DNA of 64,000 bases from Vibrio algivorus (GCF_002218005.2 NZ_AP018678.1:868001-932000); one strand, 5' to 3'. Numbered from the stretch's first letter, positions 50,649 to 59,862 are shown. Numbers and translations: made by a program. Notes: generated by a model from the letters alone, not told the origin.

Positions 50649-53305
50649 TATTTTTTCTCCTGAGATGATTTGTCGATAAATACCGGAATATCCAATAAGT
50701 CTAAGGTGACTTCAGAGTCAGGTTTATCTTTTTGTGATGAATCTTTCGATGATTCACTACTTTGTGAGTCATCATTGGATGTGATTTCTTCTTGGGGTTG
50801 ATCTTGTTGTTGTGCTGCTTTACGAGCTTTGGCGCGAGCAATTGCGGCCGCCACTGCCGCTTTCTTTGGATCGTTTTCAGCAGGAGTCATATCGGACTCA
50901 GCCGCTGATTTTTCAGGGTTTGCCTGTTCGGACGCAGTTACATCAGAATTTTTTTCATTAGTATTTTGCTGCTGCGCTGCTTTACGGGCTTTGGCGCGAG
51001 CAATTGCGGCCGCCACCGCCGCTTTCTTTGGATCGTTTTCAGCAGGAGTCATATCGGACTCAGCCGCTGATTTTTCAGGGTTTGCCTGTTCAGCCGCAAT
51101 TGGATCAGAATTTGTTTCATTAGTAGTTTGTTGCTGCGCCGCTTTACGAGCTTTGGCGCGAGCAATTGCGGCCGCCACCGCCGCTTTCTTTGGATCGTTT
51201 TGAGCAGGAGTCATACCGGACTCAGCCGTTGATTTTTCAGGGGTTGCTTGTTCAGCCGCAATTGAATCAGAATTTGTTTCATTAGTACTTTGCTGCTGCG
51301 CCGCTTTACGAGCTTTGGCACGAGCAATTGCGGCCGCCACCGCTGCTTTCTTTGGATCGTTTTGAGCAGGAGTCATACCGGACTCAGCCGTTGATTTTTC
51401 AGGGGTTGATTGTTCAGCCGCAATTGGATCAGAATTTGTTTTATTAGTACTTTGCTGCTGCGCCGCTTTACGAGCTTTGGCGCGAGCAATTGCAGCGGCG
51501 ACCGCAGCATTTTTAGGTGTCGACTCCTGAGTTGTAGTACTGTTTGAAGTCGATTCTTTTATTTGCTGGCTGTCTACTTGTAAACCTTCGGCTTGTTGTT
51601 GAGCTTTCTTCTCGCGTGCTAGGCGCTTACGCTCCTCTCGTAGTTTGATCATTTCTGAGTTATCAGGCTCAACTTGGCCGGCTTTTGCCGCTGCAGCTTG
51701 TTTAGCCTTGGCACGTGCGATTGCCGCTGCTACTGCAGGTTTCACTTCTTTTTCTGCTGGCTGTTCCGCTTCTGCTTGTTTAGCTTTTACGCGTGCAATA
51801 GCAGCAGCGACTGCATCATCGCCGCTGGTTTGCTTCATGTCATTGCGACGCTTTTCCGCTGCCTGCTTAAAGCGTTGTTCGCGTTCTTGTTTATCACGCT
51901 CTAAGCGTTTTTGACGCTCTTCAAAGCGTTGTTTAGCACGTTCAGCTTCTTTCGCTTCTTGATTACGTGTCCAAATTTCCGATTTTGCCTGACGGTAATA
52001 TTGTACCAGTGGAATATCGCTTGGACAGACATAAGCACAAGCTCCGCACTCTATACAATCGGAGAGATGGTACTCTTCACATTTTTCATAATCTTGTGCT
52101 TTGGCATACCATTGTAATTGTTGCGGTAGCAGTGAAGCCGGGCAAGCTTCGGCACAAGCGGTACAGCGAATACAGGCTAATTCTTGGCCTGTTGGGGCAA
52201 TTTCTTTACGGTTAGGTGCTAAAATACAGTTAGTGATTTTAGTAATCGGTACATCAGCGTGAGGCAGAGTAAAGCCCATTAAAGAGCCCCCCATAATCAA
52301 GCGAGGATGTTTTTTCTCTGCCTTGTAACCAAACTGCCGCAGTAGAGAAGATATTGGTGTACCTAAGCGTGCTAAAACGTTGCCTTTCTGGGCAAATGAA
52401 TCACCAGTTAAAGTGACGACGCGTTCAATTAATGGCTCTCCATCAATAATCGCTCGCTTGATAGCAAAAGCCGTCCCTACGTTCTGCATTAATACACCAA
52501 TCGCTGCGGAATGTTCTTTGCTTGGCACTTCACGACCAGTTAGTACTTTTATTAATTGTTTCGAGCCGCCAGATGGGTATTTAGTTGGGATAACGCGAAT
52601 TATGAGATCAACATCTTTGGCGGCTTCTTCTAGAGCTTGGATGGCTTCTTTTTTGTTATCTTCAATACCAATAATGGTCACTTCAGGTTGCAAAATATGT
52701 TGAATAACCTGAATGCCTTGAATAACTTCTTGTGCGTAATCTTGCATAAGACGGTCATCGGCCGTTATATAAGGTTCACACTCTGCCGCATTAATGATGA
52801 GTATTTTAGTTTTGGCTAAACCAGTATGTAGTTTACGTGCGGTAGGGAAACCCGCTCCGCCCATACCTGAAATTCCAGATTGGCGAATTTTTTCGATTAG
52901 TACTTCAGAGTCCCTCTCTACATAATTTGCGACTGGTTTTTTTTCACACCAAGTATCATTGCCATCCGGCTTGATGACAATACACAGATCAGAAAGGCCA
53001 GAAGGGTGGGCGATGGTACGTTTCTCAATTGCAGTGACGGTACCCGAGCTTGGTGCATGCACAGGCACCATAAAAGCTAAGTTGGCTTGAGTTAATTGCT
53101 GACCTTTTAAAACCTTATCGCCGACATTGACACAAATATCACCCGGTCGACCGATATGTTGTTTCAGTGGCAATACAAACTCTTCTGGTAAATCAGCTTG
53201 AACAATAGGCGCTGTTGATGATTGGATCTTATTTTCAGGCGGATGAATACCACCGGGAAAATCCCAAATCATACCGTGACGAATCTGTTCAATTAACGAC
53301 AACAT
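50648..53305 (-). CDS. rsxC: Electron transport complex subunit RsxC (RnfC) with an extended repeat tail
   Basis: NADH-side subunit of the complex, related to NqrF/Nuo51. Seen: GGIHPPENK near the N-terminus, the flavin-binding-like GMGGAGFPTARKL near residue 160, two 4Fe-4S motifs CIRCTACAEACPASLLPQQ and CIECGACAYVCPSDIPLV (about 375-435), then a long charged, helical tail. The tail holds five copies of AAVAAAIARAKARKAAQQ and two diverged ones, extending the protein to 885 aa against 740 in E. coli. Tail length varies in this family. The DNA of the tail is a near-exact 162-bp tandem repeat. Confidence 0.96.
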   Translation of the reverse strand: MLSLIEQIRHGMIWDFPGGIHPPENKIQSSTAPIVQADLPEEFVLPLKQHIGRPGDICVNVGDKVLKGQQLTQANLAFMVPVHAPSSGTVTAIEKRTIAHPSGLSDLCIVIKPDGNDTWCEKKPVANYVERDSEVLIEKIRQSGISGMGGAGFPTARKLHTGLAKTKILIINAAECEPYITADDRLMQDYAQEVIQGIQVIQHILQPEVTIIGIEDNKKEAIQALEEAAKDVDLIIRVIPTKYPSGGSKQLIKVLTGREVPSKEHSAAIGVLMQNVGTAFAIKRAIIDGEPLIERVVTLTGDSFAQKGNVLARLGTPISSLLRQFGYKAEKKHPRLIMGGSLMGFTLPHADVPITKITNCILAPNRKEIAPTGQELACIRCTACAEACPASLLPQQLQWYAKAQDYEKCEEYHLSDCIECGACAYVCPSDIPLVQYYRQAKSEIWTRNQEAKEAERAKQRFEERQKRLERDKQEREQRFKQAAEKRRNDMKQTSGDDAVAAAIARVKAKQAEAEQPAEKEVKPAVAAAIARAKAKQAAAAKAGQVEPDNSEMIKLREERKRLAREKKAQQQAEGLQVDSQQIKESTSNSTTTQESTPKNAAVAAAIARAKARKAAQQQSTNKTNSDPIAAEQSTPEKSTAESGMTPAQNDPKKAAVAAAIARAKARKAAQQQSTNETNSDSIAAEQATPEKSTAESGMTPAQNDPKKAAVAAAIARAKARKAAQQQTTNETNSDPIAAEQANPEKSAAESDMTPAENDPKKAAVAAAIARAKARKAAQQQNTNEKNSDVTASEQANPEKSAAESDMTPAENDPKKAAVAAAIARAKARKAAQQQDQPQEEITSNDDSQSSESSKDSSQKDKPDSEVTLDLLDIPVFIDKSSQEKK
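50811..51530. repeat. 162-bp tandem repeats within rsxC
   Basis: GCGGCCGC recurs at 50844, 51006, 51168 and 51330, exactly 162 bp apart, marking four highly similar 54-codon units; a fifth, diverged module lies at about 51492. Each encodes AAVAAAIARAKARKAAQQ plus a 30-residue Ser/Thr/Glu/Pro-rich spacer. Units are in frame, so copy-number change keeps the reading frame. Confidence 0.95.
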
Positions 53306-53315
53306 ACTTTTTCCT

Positions 53316-53915
53316 TTAACTCACGGTTTGGTCTTTAGAGTCAGCAGAGGCTGATGATGGTTCAAGATCGGTAATAACCGGGATAAGCTCCAACTGCCAT
53401 TTCCAAGTATCTGGTGTTGTTTCAATTGGGATCATTTCAATACAATCAGTAGGACACGGTGCGACACAAAGATCGCAACCAGTACATTCGCTTTGAATGA
53501 CGGTGTGCAGCGCTTTAGTGCCACCCACTATCGCATCGACAGGGCAGGCTTGGATGCATTTAGTACAGCCAATGCACATATCCTCATGAATAAAAGCAAC
53601 TTTTTTGACTGCATCTTCTACACCATTTGAATCAGTCGGAACGTCGACTCCCATCAAGTTGGCTAACTTTTCAATACCTGCCTGACCACCTGGAGGGCAT
53701 TTAGTAATTTCATCGCCATTAGCAATGGCTTCAGCGTATGGACGACAACCAGGATAGCCACATTGGCCACATTGAGTTTGCGGTAAAATATTATCAATTT
53801 GGTCAACGATTGGATCTGCTTCAACCTTAAAACGAATTGAAGCAAACCCTAAAATCACGCCGAAAATAGCGGCAAGGACGGCAATAGCGGCAACCGCAAT
53901 TAATATGGTAGTCAT
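53316..53915 (-). CDS. rsxB: Electron transport complex subunit RsxB (RnfB)
   Basis: Ferredoxin-like subunit. A hydrophobic N-terminal anchor (about 3-27) precedes a CGQCGYPGCRPYAEAI cluster motif near residue 48 and two 4Fe-4S motifs CIGCTKCIQACP and CTGCDLCVAPCP. 199 aa, E. coli 192. Lies 10 bp before rsxC and 3 bp after rsxA. Confidence 0.96.
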   Translation of the reverse strand: MTTILIAVAAIAVLAAIFGVILGFASIRFKVEADPIVDQIDNILPQTQCGQCGYPGCRPYAEAIANGDEITKCPPGGQAGIEKLANLMGVDVPTDSNGVEDAVKKVAFIHEDMCIGCTKCIQACPVDAIVGGTKALHTVIQSECTGCDLCVAPCPTDCIEMIPIETTPDTWKWQLELIPVITDLEPSSASADSKDQTVS

Positions 53916-53918
53916 GGA

Positions 53919-54497
53919 TTATTTCACCAAACCTGTGAAGCCCATAAAGGCCAGAGACATTAACCCTGCGGTAATCATTGCAATAGAAGCACCCTTAAAT
54001 GGCGCAGGGACATCCGCTGCAGCAATACGCTCACGCATCGAAGCAAATAGAATCAAAACAAGCGAGAAGCCAACCGCAGCACCGAAACCATAAATAATGG
54101 ATTCAATAAAGTTATGGTTTTCATTGATATTGAGAAGCGCTACCCCTAATACTGCACAGTTTGTGGTAATCAGAGGTAAAAATATCCCAAGTAGACGATA
54201 TAAAGTTGGGCTAGTTTTATGTACTACCATTTCAGTGAATTGCACCACGAAAGCGATCACTAAGATAAAGCTCATGGTTTGTAGGTATTCGATCCCTAGC
54301 GGCCGCAAGATATAAGTTTGCACTAGGTATGAACAGACGGATGCTAAGGTTAAAACGAAAGTCGTCGCAAGGCCCATGCCAATTGCGGTTTCAAGTTTTT
54401 TAGATACCCCCATAAAAGGGCAAATACCGAGAAATTTAACCAGAACAAAGTTGTTGACCAGCACAGTGCCAACAAGCAACAGTAGATAGTCTGTCAT
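53919..54497 (-). CDS. rsxA: Electron transport complex subunit RsxA (RnfA)
   Basis: First gene of the rsxABCDGE-nth operon. Six-helix membrane protein with NNFVLVKFLGICPFMGVSKK near the start, LIVLSSVVS-type FILVIAFVVQFTEMVV and LITTNCAVLGVALLN. 192 aa, same as E. coli (193). The complex couples ferredoxin/NADH redox to ion movement in some bacteria, and in E. coli keeps SoxR reduced. AAAGAGATG-type ribosome site precedes the ATG. Confidence 0.96.
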   Translation of the reverse strand: MTDYLLLLVGTVLVNNFVLVKFLGICPFMGVSKKLETAIGMGLATTFVLTLASVCSYLVQTYILRPLGIEYLQTMSFILVIAFVVQFTEMVVHKTSPTLYRLLGIFLPLITTNCAVLGVALLNINENHNFIESIIYGFGAAVGFSLVLILFASMRERIAAADVPAPFKGASIAMITAGLMSLAFMGFTGLVK

Positions 54498-54623
54498 ATC
54501 ATCTCTTTGGGTTAATTATGATCCCAACATTATCGTCATTTGTGACGTTAATAACAACCTACAGGAAATAGGTATTTGAAGGTATTGAGTAATTAATGAT
54601 GGAATGCATGAAAAATAAACGAA

Positions 54624-54654
54624 AAAAAGCCGCATTTTAGCGATGCGGCTTTTT
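54624..54654 (-). terminator. Terminator of tRNA-Asn
   Basis: AAAAAGCCGCAT and ATGCGGCTTTTT form a 12-bp stem with a seven-base loop, followed on the minus strand by TTTTTTTCG. It lies 7 bp from the tRNA 3' end. Confidence 0.88.
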
Positions 54655-54660
54655 AGAATT

Positions 54661-54736
54661 TGGCTCCCTGTGCTGGACTTGAACCAGCGACATACGGATT
54701 AACAGTCCGCCGTTCTACCAACTGAACTAACAGGGA
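54661..54736 (-). tRNA. asnT: tRNA-Asn (anticodon GUU)
   Basis: 76-nt tRNA on the minus strand: TCCCTGT acceptor paired with ACAGGGA, D-loop AGTTCAGTTGGTAGA, anticodon loop CTGTTAA with GTT at 54701-54703, T-loop GGTTCAAGTCC, discriminator G, encoded CCA. No sign of integration at its 3' end in this window. The gene number in the symbol is nominal. Confidence 0.97.
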
Positions 54737-55295
54737 AAAGTTATGGGCAGGATTTTAGCCATGGTGAAACAAACTGTCAACGCTAGAAAGCAATAAAAAA
54801 GTGAAAAATAATACGTATTTTCTCTTTACTTTTTTGTAAGCCTCGCCAGATAAGGCGGCTGTATAGTTATCCACTAAATTTGTGGATAAGTGTGTGAATG
54901 AAACCTGAGCAAGTTTTTGTGTTGGAGAGTTAAAAGTGAAACGAAGTGAATGGCTGTATGTAATGGCTTGTTTTTGCTTGGTTTTTGTGGTTTTTACATT
55001 TGAGGGTGTTTGTGAGTAAAAAATGAAAATACGACTGAAAATGTAAAATCAACAACTTTTTGGGGAAAACCCGTGGATGAAAAGTAAGTGATATATTGGG
55101 TGAAATTTTGCGCGGGGTGAGAATACTACCAAACCGAGAAAGGCTAAGCTAGAGTAAAGATGACTTTTTTAGAACATATTTTTAGTTAAAAAAACTACCA
55201 CATCATTTGCTGTGACTTAAAGCGTTAATAATAAGCTTGTGATAAGGTCAACCAATCGAATAAATAGTCGAGAATTCCCCATTTAAGAGGCAAGT
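54737..55295. other. Region upstream of uvrB with paired DnaA boxes
   Basis: 559 bp without a gene. TTATCCACT (54867-54875) and TGTGGATAA (54881-54889) are facing DnaA-box-like nonamers; the second is a perfect consensus in reverse. They also pair as an 8-bp hairpin. I searched for a LexA box (CTGT-N8-ACAG) ahead of uvrB and found no good match by eye. Confidence 0.5.
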
Positions 55296-57326
55296 ATGAG
55301 TAAGTTGTATCAACTGGTTTCCGATTATCAACCAGCCGGCGATCAGCCAGAGGCGATTGCAAAATTATCTGAAGGTTTGGAAGTAGGATTAGCCCATCAA
55401 ACGTTATTAGGTGTAACGGGTTCGGGTAAAACATTTACCTTAGCCAATGTGATCGCTAAAGCGCAGCGCCCAACTATTTTACTTGCCCCAAATAAAACGC
55501 TTGCTGCGCAATTGTATGGAGAAATGAAAAGCTTCTTTCCCAATAATGCGGTCGAATATTTTGTCTCTTATTATGACTATTATCAGCCGGAAGCGTATGT
55601 GCCTACCACTGATACCTTTATTGAAAAGGATTCTTCGGTTAACGCCCACATTGAGCAAATGCGTTTATCTGCCACGAAGTCTTTAATTGAACGTAAAGAT
55701 GCGATTATCGTTGCCTCTGTTTCGGCGATTTACGGTTTGGGTGATCCGGACTCTTATTTAAAGATGATGCTGCATATTCGTCGTGGTGACATTTTGGAAC
55801 AGCGTGACATTATTCGCCGTTTAGCAGAGCTGCAATACAGTCGAAATGACATGGTGTTTGAACGGGGTAACTTCCGAGTTCGAGGGGAAGTGATAGACGT
55901 GTTTCCTGCCGATTCTGAGCATGATGCAATTCGTCTGGAAATGTTTGATGAAGAAGTGGAATGCATCAGCGTTTTTGATCCGTTAACGGGTGCGATTAAA
56001 CAACGAGATATTGCACGTGCCACCATTTATCCTAAAACTCACTACGTAACACCACGTGAACGTATTCTTGAAGCGATTGAAAATATCAAAGATGAGTTGG
56101 TTGAAAGACAAAAAGTATTACGAGAAAACAATAAGCTGTTAGAAGATCAGCGTATTACGCAACGTACGCAGTTTGATATCGAAATGATGAATGAATTGGG
56201 ATTCTGCTCTGGTATCGAAAACTATTCACGTTATTTAAGTGGACGTAAAGAGGGGGAGCCACCACCGACTCTATTTGATTACTTGCCTCATGATGGATTA
56301 CTGATTATTGATGAATCTCACGTTACGGTGCCACAAATTGGTGCGATGTATAAAGGTGACCGCTCTCGTAAAGAAACTTTGGTCGAGTTTGGTTTTCGCT
56401 TACCTTCAGCGTTAGATAACCGACCACTGCGTTTTGAGGAATTTGAATCGCTCGCTCCGCAAACCATTTATGTTTCAGCCACGCCAAGTGCGTATGAGTT
56501 AGATAAGTCTGGTGGTGATGTGGCTGAGCAAGTCGTGCGCCCAACCGGATTACTCGATCCTGAAATTGAAGTTCGTCCGGTTGCTACGCAGGTAGATGAT
56601 TTACTATCGGAAATTCGTCAGCGCGTTGCGGTGAATGAACGTGTACTCGTGACTACCTTAACTAAGCGTATGGCAGAAGACTTGACTGAATATTTGACGG
56701 AGCATGATGTTAAAGTCCGTTATTTACACTCAGATATAGATACGGTTGAACGTGTTGAAATCATTCGAGATCTGCGTCTAGGTGAGTTTGATGTATTAGT
56801 CGGCATTAACTTACTTCGAGAAGGCTTAGATATGCCTGAAGTATCTTTGGTAGCGATTTTAGATGCTGATAAAGAAGGATTTTTACGTTCAGAACGCTCA
56901 TTGATTCAGACTATTGGTCGAGCGGCACGTAATATTCAAGGTAAAGCGATTTTATATGGTGACAGTATTACAAAATCGATGCGTAAAGCGATAGATGAAA
57001 CGGAACGTCGCCGTGCTAAACAGCAGCAATATAATGAAGAGATGGGAACGACTCCTCAAGCGCTGAATAAAAGCATCCAAGATATAATGGAGTTGGGCCA
57101 TGTTGGTACTCGCAAAGGTAAGAAAGACAGTAATGTAATTTCTCTGTCTAAAGTGGCAGAGCAAGCTGCCGAGTATCAAGCGTTAACACCACAACAGCTT
57201 GATAAACAAATAAGCCAGTTGGAAAATGAAATGTATCAACACGCTCAAAATCTGGAATTTGAACAAGCGGCCCAAAAACGAGATGAGATTGAGAAGTTAC
57301 GAGCGCAGTTTATTGTGAATAGTTAA
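55296..57326 (+). CDS. uvrB: Excinuclease ABC subunit B
   Basis: Damage-verifying helicase-like subunit of nucleotide excision repair. Seen: Walker A GVTGSGKTFTLANV near residue 39, beta-hairpin region YYDYYQPEAYVP near 92, LLIIDESHVTVPQIG with Walker B, the motif V/VI GINLLREGLDMPEVSLV and QTIGRAARN, and the C-terminal UvrC-binding UVR motif LENEMYQHAQNLEFEQAAQK near 640. 676 aa, E. coli 673. AAGAGGCAAGT precedes the ATG. Confidence 0.98.
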   Translation: MSKLYQLVSDYQPAGDQPEAIAKLSEGLEVGLAHQTLLGVTGSGKTFTLANVIAKAQRPTILLAPNKTLAAQLYGEMKSFFPNNAVEYFVSYYDYYQPEAYVPTTDTFIEKDSSVNAHIEQMRLSATKSLIERKDAIIVASVSAIYGLGDPDSYLKMMLHIRRGDILEQRDIIRRLAELQYSRNDMVFERGNFRVRGEVIDVFPADSEHDAIRLEMFDEEVECISVFDPLTGAIKQRDIARATIYPKTHYVTPRERILEAIENIKDELVERQKVLRENNKLLEDQRITQRTQFDIEMMNELGFCSGIENYSRYLSGRKEGEPPPTLFDYLPHDGLLIIDESHVTVPQIGAMYKGDRSRKETLVEFGFRLPSALDNRPLRFEEFESLAPQTIYVSATPSAYELDKSGGDVAEQVVRPTGLLDPEIEVRPVATQVDDLLSEIRQRVAVNERVLVTTLTKRMAEDLTEYLTEHDVKVRYLHSDIDTVERVEIIRDLRLGEFDVLVGINLLREGLDMPEVSLVAILDADKEGFLRSERSLIQTIGRAARNIQGKAILYGDSITKSMRKAIDETERRRAKQQQYNEEMGTTPQALNKSIQDIMELGHVGTRKGKKDSNVISLSKVAEQAAEYQALTPQQLDKQISQLENEMYQHAQNLEFEQAAQKRDEIEKLRAQFIVNS

Positions 57327-57336
57327 AAGAGGTTAC

Positions 57337-57418
57337 GAGTTTCTATCCCTAGTTTCTAGAAAAAGCACCAGTTGCTTGTGTGGCTTACCTAGGAACTAGG
57401 GACCCGTATCTAGAAACC
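57337..57418. repeat. CTAG-rich inverted repeat between uvrB and ybhK
   Basis: The left arm GTTTCTATCCCTAGTTTCTA and the right arm CCTAGGAACTAGGGACC ... TCTAGAAAC are imperfect inverses. The 19-mer CCCTAGTTTCTAGAAAAAG (57347-57365) is identical to 8559-8577. It lies between the convergent 3' ends of uvrB and ybhK and may form a transcription-stopping hairpin. Confidence 0.65.
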
Positions 57419-57424
57419 TTTTGT

Positions 57425-58315
57425 TTACTGCAAAATAATCTTTTCAATTTCTTGTTGGAGTTTTTTACGATCATGACGCCATTCATGATTAGGTGAGGCG
57501 AGATTCACTTCAATACATTGATAGTTTTGATCGACACTTTCAGAAAAATTTTCACCGAGTAATACATCAACTTTACGACCGTCACAAGCACGCTGACACC
57601 ACTTCAGTTTTTCTTCTAGACTCATCATCCCAGCCGGGCCAAATTCATTATCTAGGTTATCAACAAACACGAGTTTGGCTTGAGTGTTTTGGGCAATGGC
57701 TTTGCCAATGTCAGGCAGTAATAGTGGCGGCATAATGCTGGTCAAGAAACTACCTGGACCTAAGATAATGCAATCTGCCGATAAAATAGCGTCAATGCCT
57801 TCAACTGTTGCGGGAACTTCAGGCTCCACATATAAACGTTGTAGAGGCTCAGACATATCATCGACATTAGTTTCACCACGTACCCATTTCCCAGTTTTTG
57901 ACAATGCAGTCAGATCAGCAGGGTGTTCTGACATAGGTACAATATTCACTTCAACCTTTAGCATGTCACAAATTAAGTGGATTGCATCTAGTGGGCGAAT
58001 CGATAGGTTATCTAGCGCAGTGAGCATTAAATTCCCTAGATTATGGCCGTTTAATTCTCCGGCACCTCGAAAACGATATTCAAACATCATTGAGCTAATA
58101 TTAGGTTCAGTAATAAGCTGATTGATGCAGTTTCGGGTATCTCCCCAAGCAATACCACCTTGGCATTGTCGAATACGTCCGGTGGAGCCACCGTTGTCAG
58201 TGGTCGCAACAATACCTGTAGCATTAGCCCCAAAATCTTTTAGTGCTGCTAGCATGCGGCCTAGGCCATGACCGCCACCGATTGCAACGACTTTTTTGGT
58301 TTTATGGATAGGCAT
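57425..58315 (-). CDS. ybhK: YvcK/YbhK family gluconeogenesis factor-like protein
   Basis: CofD-like Rossmann protein that binds UDP-sugars in Bacillus (YvcK) and affects envelope synthesis; the E. coli role is unclear. Seen: VVAIGGGHGLGRMLAALKDF near residue 9, VATTDNGGSTGRIR at 37-50, the acidic/Gly AWGDTRNCINQL, and LGPGSFLTSIMPPLLLPDIG near residue 190. 296 aa, E. coli YbhK 302. Divergent from moaA, the same neighbour as in E. coli. Confidence 0.92.
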   Translation of the reverse strand: MPIHKTKKVVAIGGGHGLGRMLAALKDFGANATGIVATTDNGGSTGRIRQCQGGIAWGDTRNCINQLITEPNISSMMFEYRFRGAGELNGHNLGNLMLTALDNLSIRPLDAIHLICDMLKVEVNIVPMSEHPADLTALSKTGKWVRGETNVDDMSEPLQRLYVEPEVPATVEGIDAILSADCIILGPGSFLTSIMPPLLLPDIGKAIAQNTQAKLVFVDNLDNEFGPAGMMSLEEKLKWCQRACDGRKVDVLLGENFSESVDQNYQCIEVNLASPNHEWRHDRKKLQQEIEKIILQ

Positions 58316-58345
58316 AAGTTAGTTTCTCTGTTGAATTGACCTTAA

Positions 58346-58505
58346 TACTAATCGTATTAATTATCTGTTCATCCTTGCTTGTTAAAAGACTCGATAACTG
58401 CGTTAGAAATTTTGATTGTAGAATAACTACTTATCAAAAATTTTTGCCTTGTTTTCAAGCCTTTTTTCGGCGCAATTTCTGACCACCTAATTAATGTGAT
58501 TGGTA
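58346..58505 (-). mobile_element. MITE-like element family 2, copy B
   Basis: Reverse-orientation homologue of 8634-8808: the ends TACTAATCGTATTAATTA and TAATTAATGTGATTGGTA form terminal inverted repeats, and the interior (CTTGCTTGTTAAAAGAC, TTGTAGAATAACTACTTATC, CGCAATTTCTGACC) matches copy A reversed. About 160 bp. It lies in the ybhK/moaA divergent gap. Confidence 0.75.
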
Positions 58506-58624
58506 TAAATGACAATTCTTTGATATCAATTAACTAAATATAACGACCTTATGCCTAAATGGGTATGGAAAAATCTCGTTTTCTTGCGTACCATTTAAAA
58601 ACAGTGTTATTGAATTCTTTATCA

Positions 58625-58787
58625 ATAACTCCGTCATAACTCCGAGCGTTAATCACTAAGTTCATTATTCGTTGTATCAATATTCCTTGTATCAACGGCT
58701 AGTGGATAAGTTTTTAAAGCCAGTGACATACTGTCACCAGGGTTGGTTTAGAAATGAATCTTCCTCCCGTATTTGGAAAGGTGTTTC
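58625..58787 (+). promoter_or_regulatory. Probable molybdenum cofactor (Moco) riboswitch in the moaA leader
   Basis: The moaA leader carries a paired segment CCAGTGACA/TGTCACCAGG (about 58720-58741) and ends in CTTCCTCCCGTATTTGGAAA followed by GGTGT directly before the start. The CCTCCCG...GGAAAGG element next to the moaA ribosome site is characteristic of the Moco RNA motif known upstream of enterobacterial moaA. CCTCCC could pair with the GGAAAGG ribosome site. The 5' limit is a guess. Confidence 0.65.
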
Positions 58788-59852
58788 GTGACTCAATTAG
58801 TTTCTCAATATATTCCTGATTATTCGGGCGTATCCGATGTGGCATCTTCTACATCAACCACAGAAAACGCTCAATTTGTCGATCGTTTTTCGCGCAAGTT
58901 TTATTATTTGCGTCTGTCGATCACCGATGTGTGTAATTTCAAATGCACTTATTGTTTGCCTGATGGTTATCATCCAACCGGCAAGAAAAACTCATCTTTT
59001 TTAAACCAAGCTGAAATTAAACGTATCGTCAATGCCTTCGCCGATTGTGGCACTACCAAAGTGCGCATTACAGGTGGTGAACCTACACTACGTAAAGACT
59101 TTAATGACATCGTTGCGTCGGTTGCACAGACCTCAGGTATTACAAAGGTAGCGACTACAACCAATGGCTACCGTATGGCTAAACAAGTTGGTGACTGGAA
59201 AGATGCAGGTTTAACGCATATTAATGTCAGTGTTGATAGCCTTGACCCTCGCTTATTTCATCAAATTACGGGTGAAAATAAATTTCATGATGTGATGACC
59301 GGTATCGACCGCGCATTTGAGGTAGGTTATAAGCAAATCAAAGTAAACGTAGTGCTATTGAAACAATTTAATGGCCATGCGTTACCGAGCTTTTTGAACT
59401 GGATTAAAGATCGCCCAATTCAATTACGTTTTATCGAGTTAATGCAAACCGGTGAAATGGATGAATTATTTGAACAGCAGCATCAGTCTGGTGTCAGTAT
59501 TCGTAATCATTTAATTGCTAATGGTTGGTTACTGAAGGTTAAAGAAGCCAATGATGGTCCTGCACAAGTATTTATTCATCCTGACTATCAGGGTGAAATT
59601 GGCCTTATCATGCCGTATGAAAAAGGTTTTTGTGAAACCTGTAATCGACTGCGTGTCTCTGCAACAGGTAAGCTACACCTGTGCTTATTTGGTGAAGAGG
59701 GTGTTGAACTGCGTGATTTACTCCAACAGGATGAGCAAGAAAAAGACCTCATCGCGCGAATTCAAGGTGCGCTTGATACCAAATCTGTTAGCCACTTTTT
59801 ACAAGAAGGCAAAACGGGCATGACACCACATCTGGCTTCTATTGGTGGTTAA
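58788..59852 (+). CDS. moaA: GTP 3',8-cyclase MoaA
   Basis: Radical SAM enzyme that performs the first step of molybdopterin synthesis with MoaC. Seen: the radical SAM cluster CNFKCTYC at residues 49-56, RITGGEPTLRKDF, and the C-terminal second cluster GFCETCNRLRVSATGKLHLC; it ends in the essential GG. I chose the GTG at 58788 (MTQLVSQYIPDYSG), with GGAAAGG six bases upstream; an in-frame TTG at 58773 overlaps that ribosome site. 354 aa, about 25 longer than E. coli at the N-terminus. Heads moaABCDE. Confidence 0.96.
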   Translation: MTQLVSQYIPDYSGVSDVASSTSTTENAQFVDRFSRKFYYLRLSITDVCNFKCTYCLPDGYHPTGKKNSSFLNQAEIKRIVNAFADCGTTKVRITGGEPTLRKDFNDIVASVAQTSGITKVATTTNGYRMAKQVGDWKDAGLTHINVSVDSLDPRLFHQITGENKFHDVMTGIDRAFEVGYKQIKVNVVLLKQFNGHALPSFLNWIKDRPIQLRFIELMQTGEMDELFEQQHQSGVSIRNHLIANGWLLKVKEANDGPAQVFIHPDYQGEIGLIMPYEKGFCETCNRLRVSATGKLHLCLFGEEGVELRDLLQQDEQEKDLIARIQGALDTKSVSHFLQEGKTGMTPHLASIGG

Positions 59853-59862
59853 TCTTTCCATT

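Noticed and set aside
50811..51530. CRISPR-like regular repeat spacing
   Set aside because: The 162-bp units are coding repeats inside rsxC with both halves conserved; there are no unique spacers.
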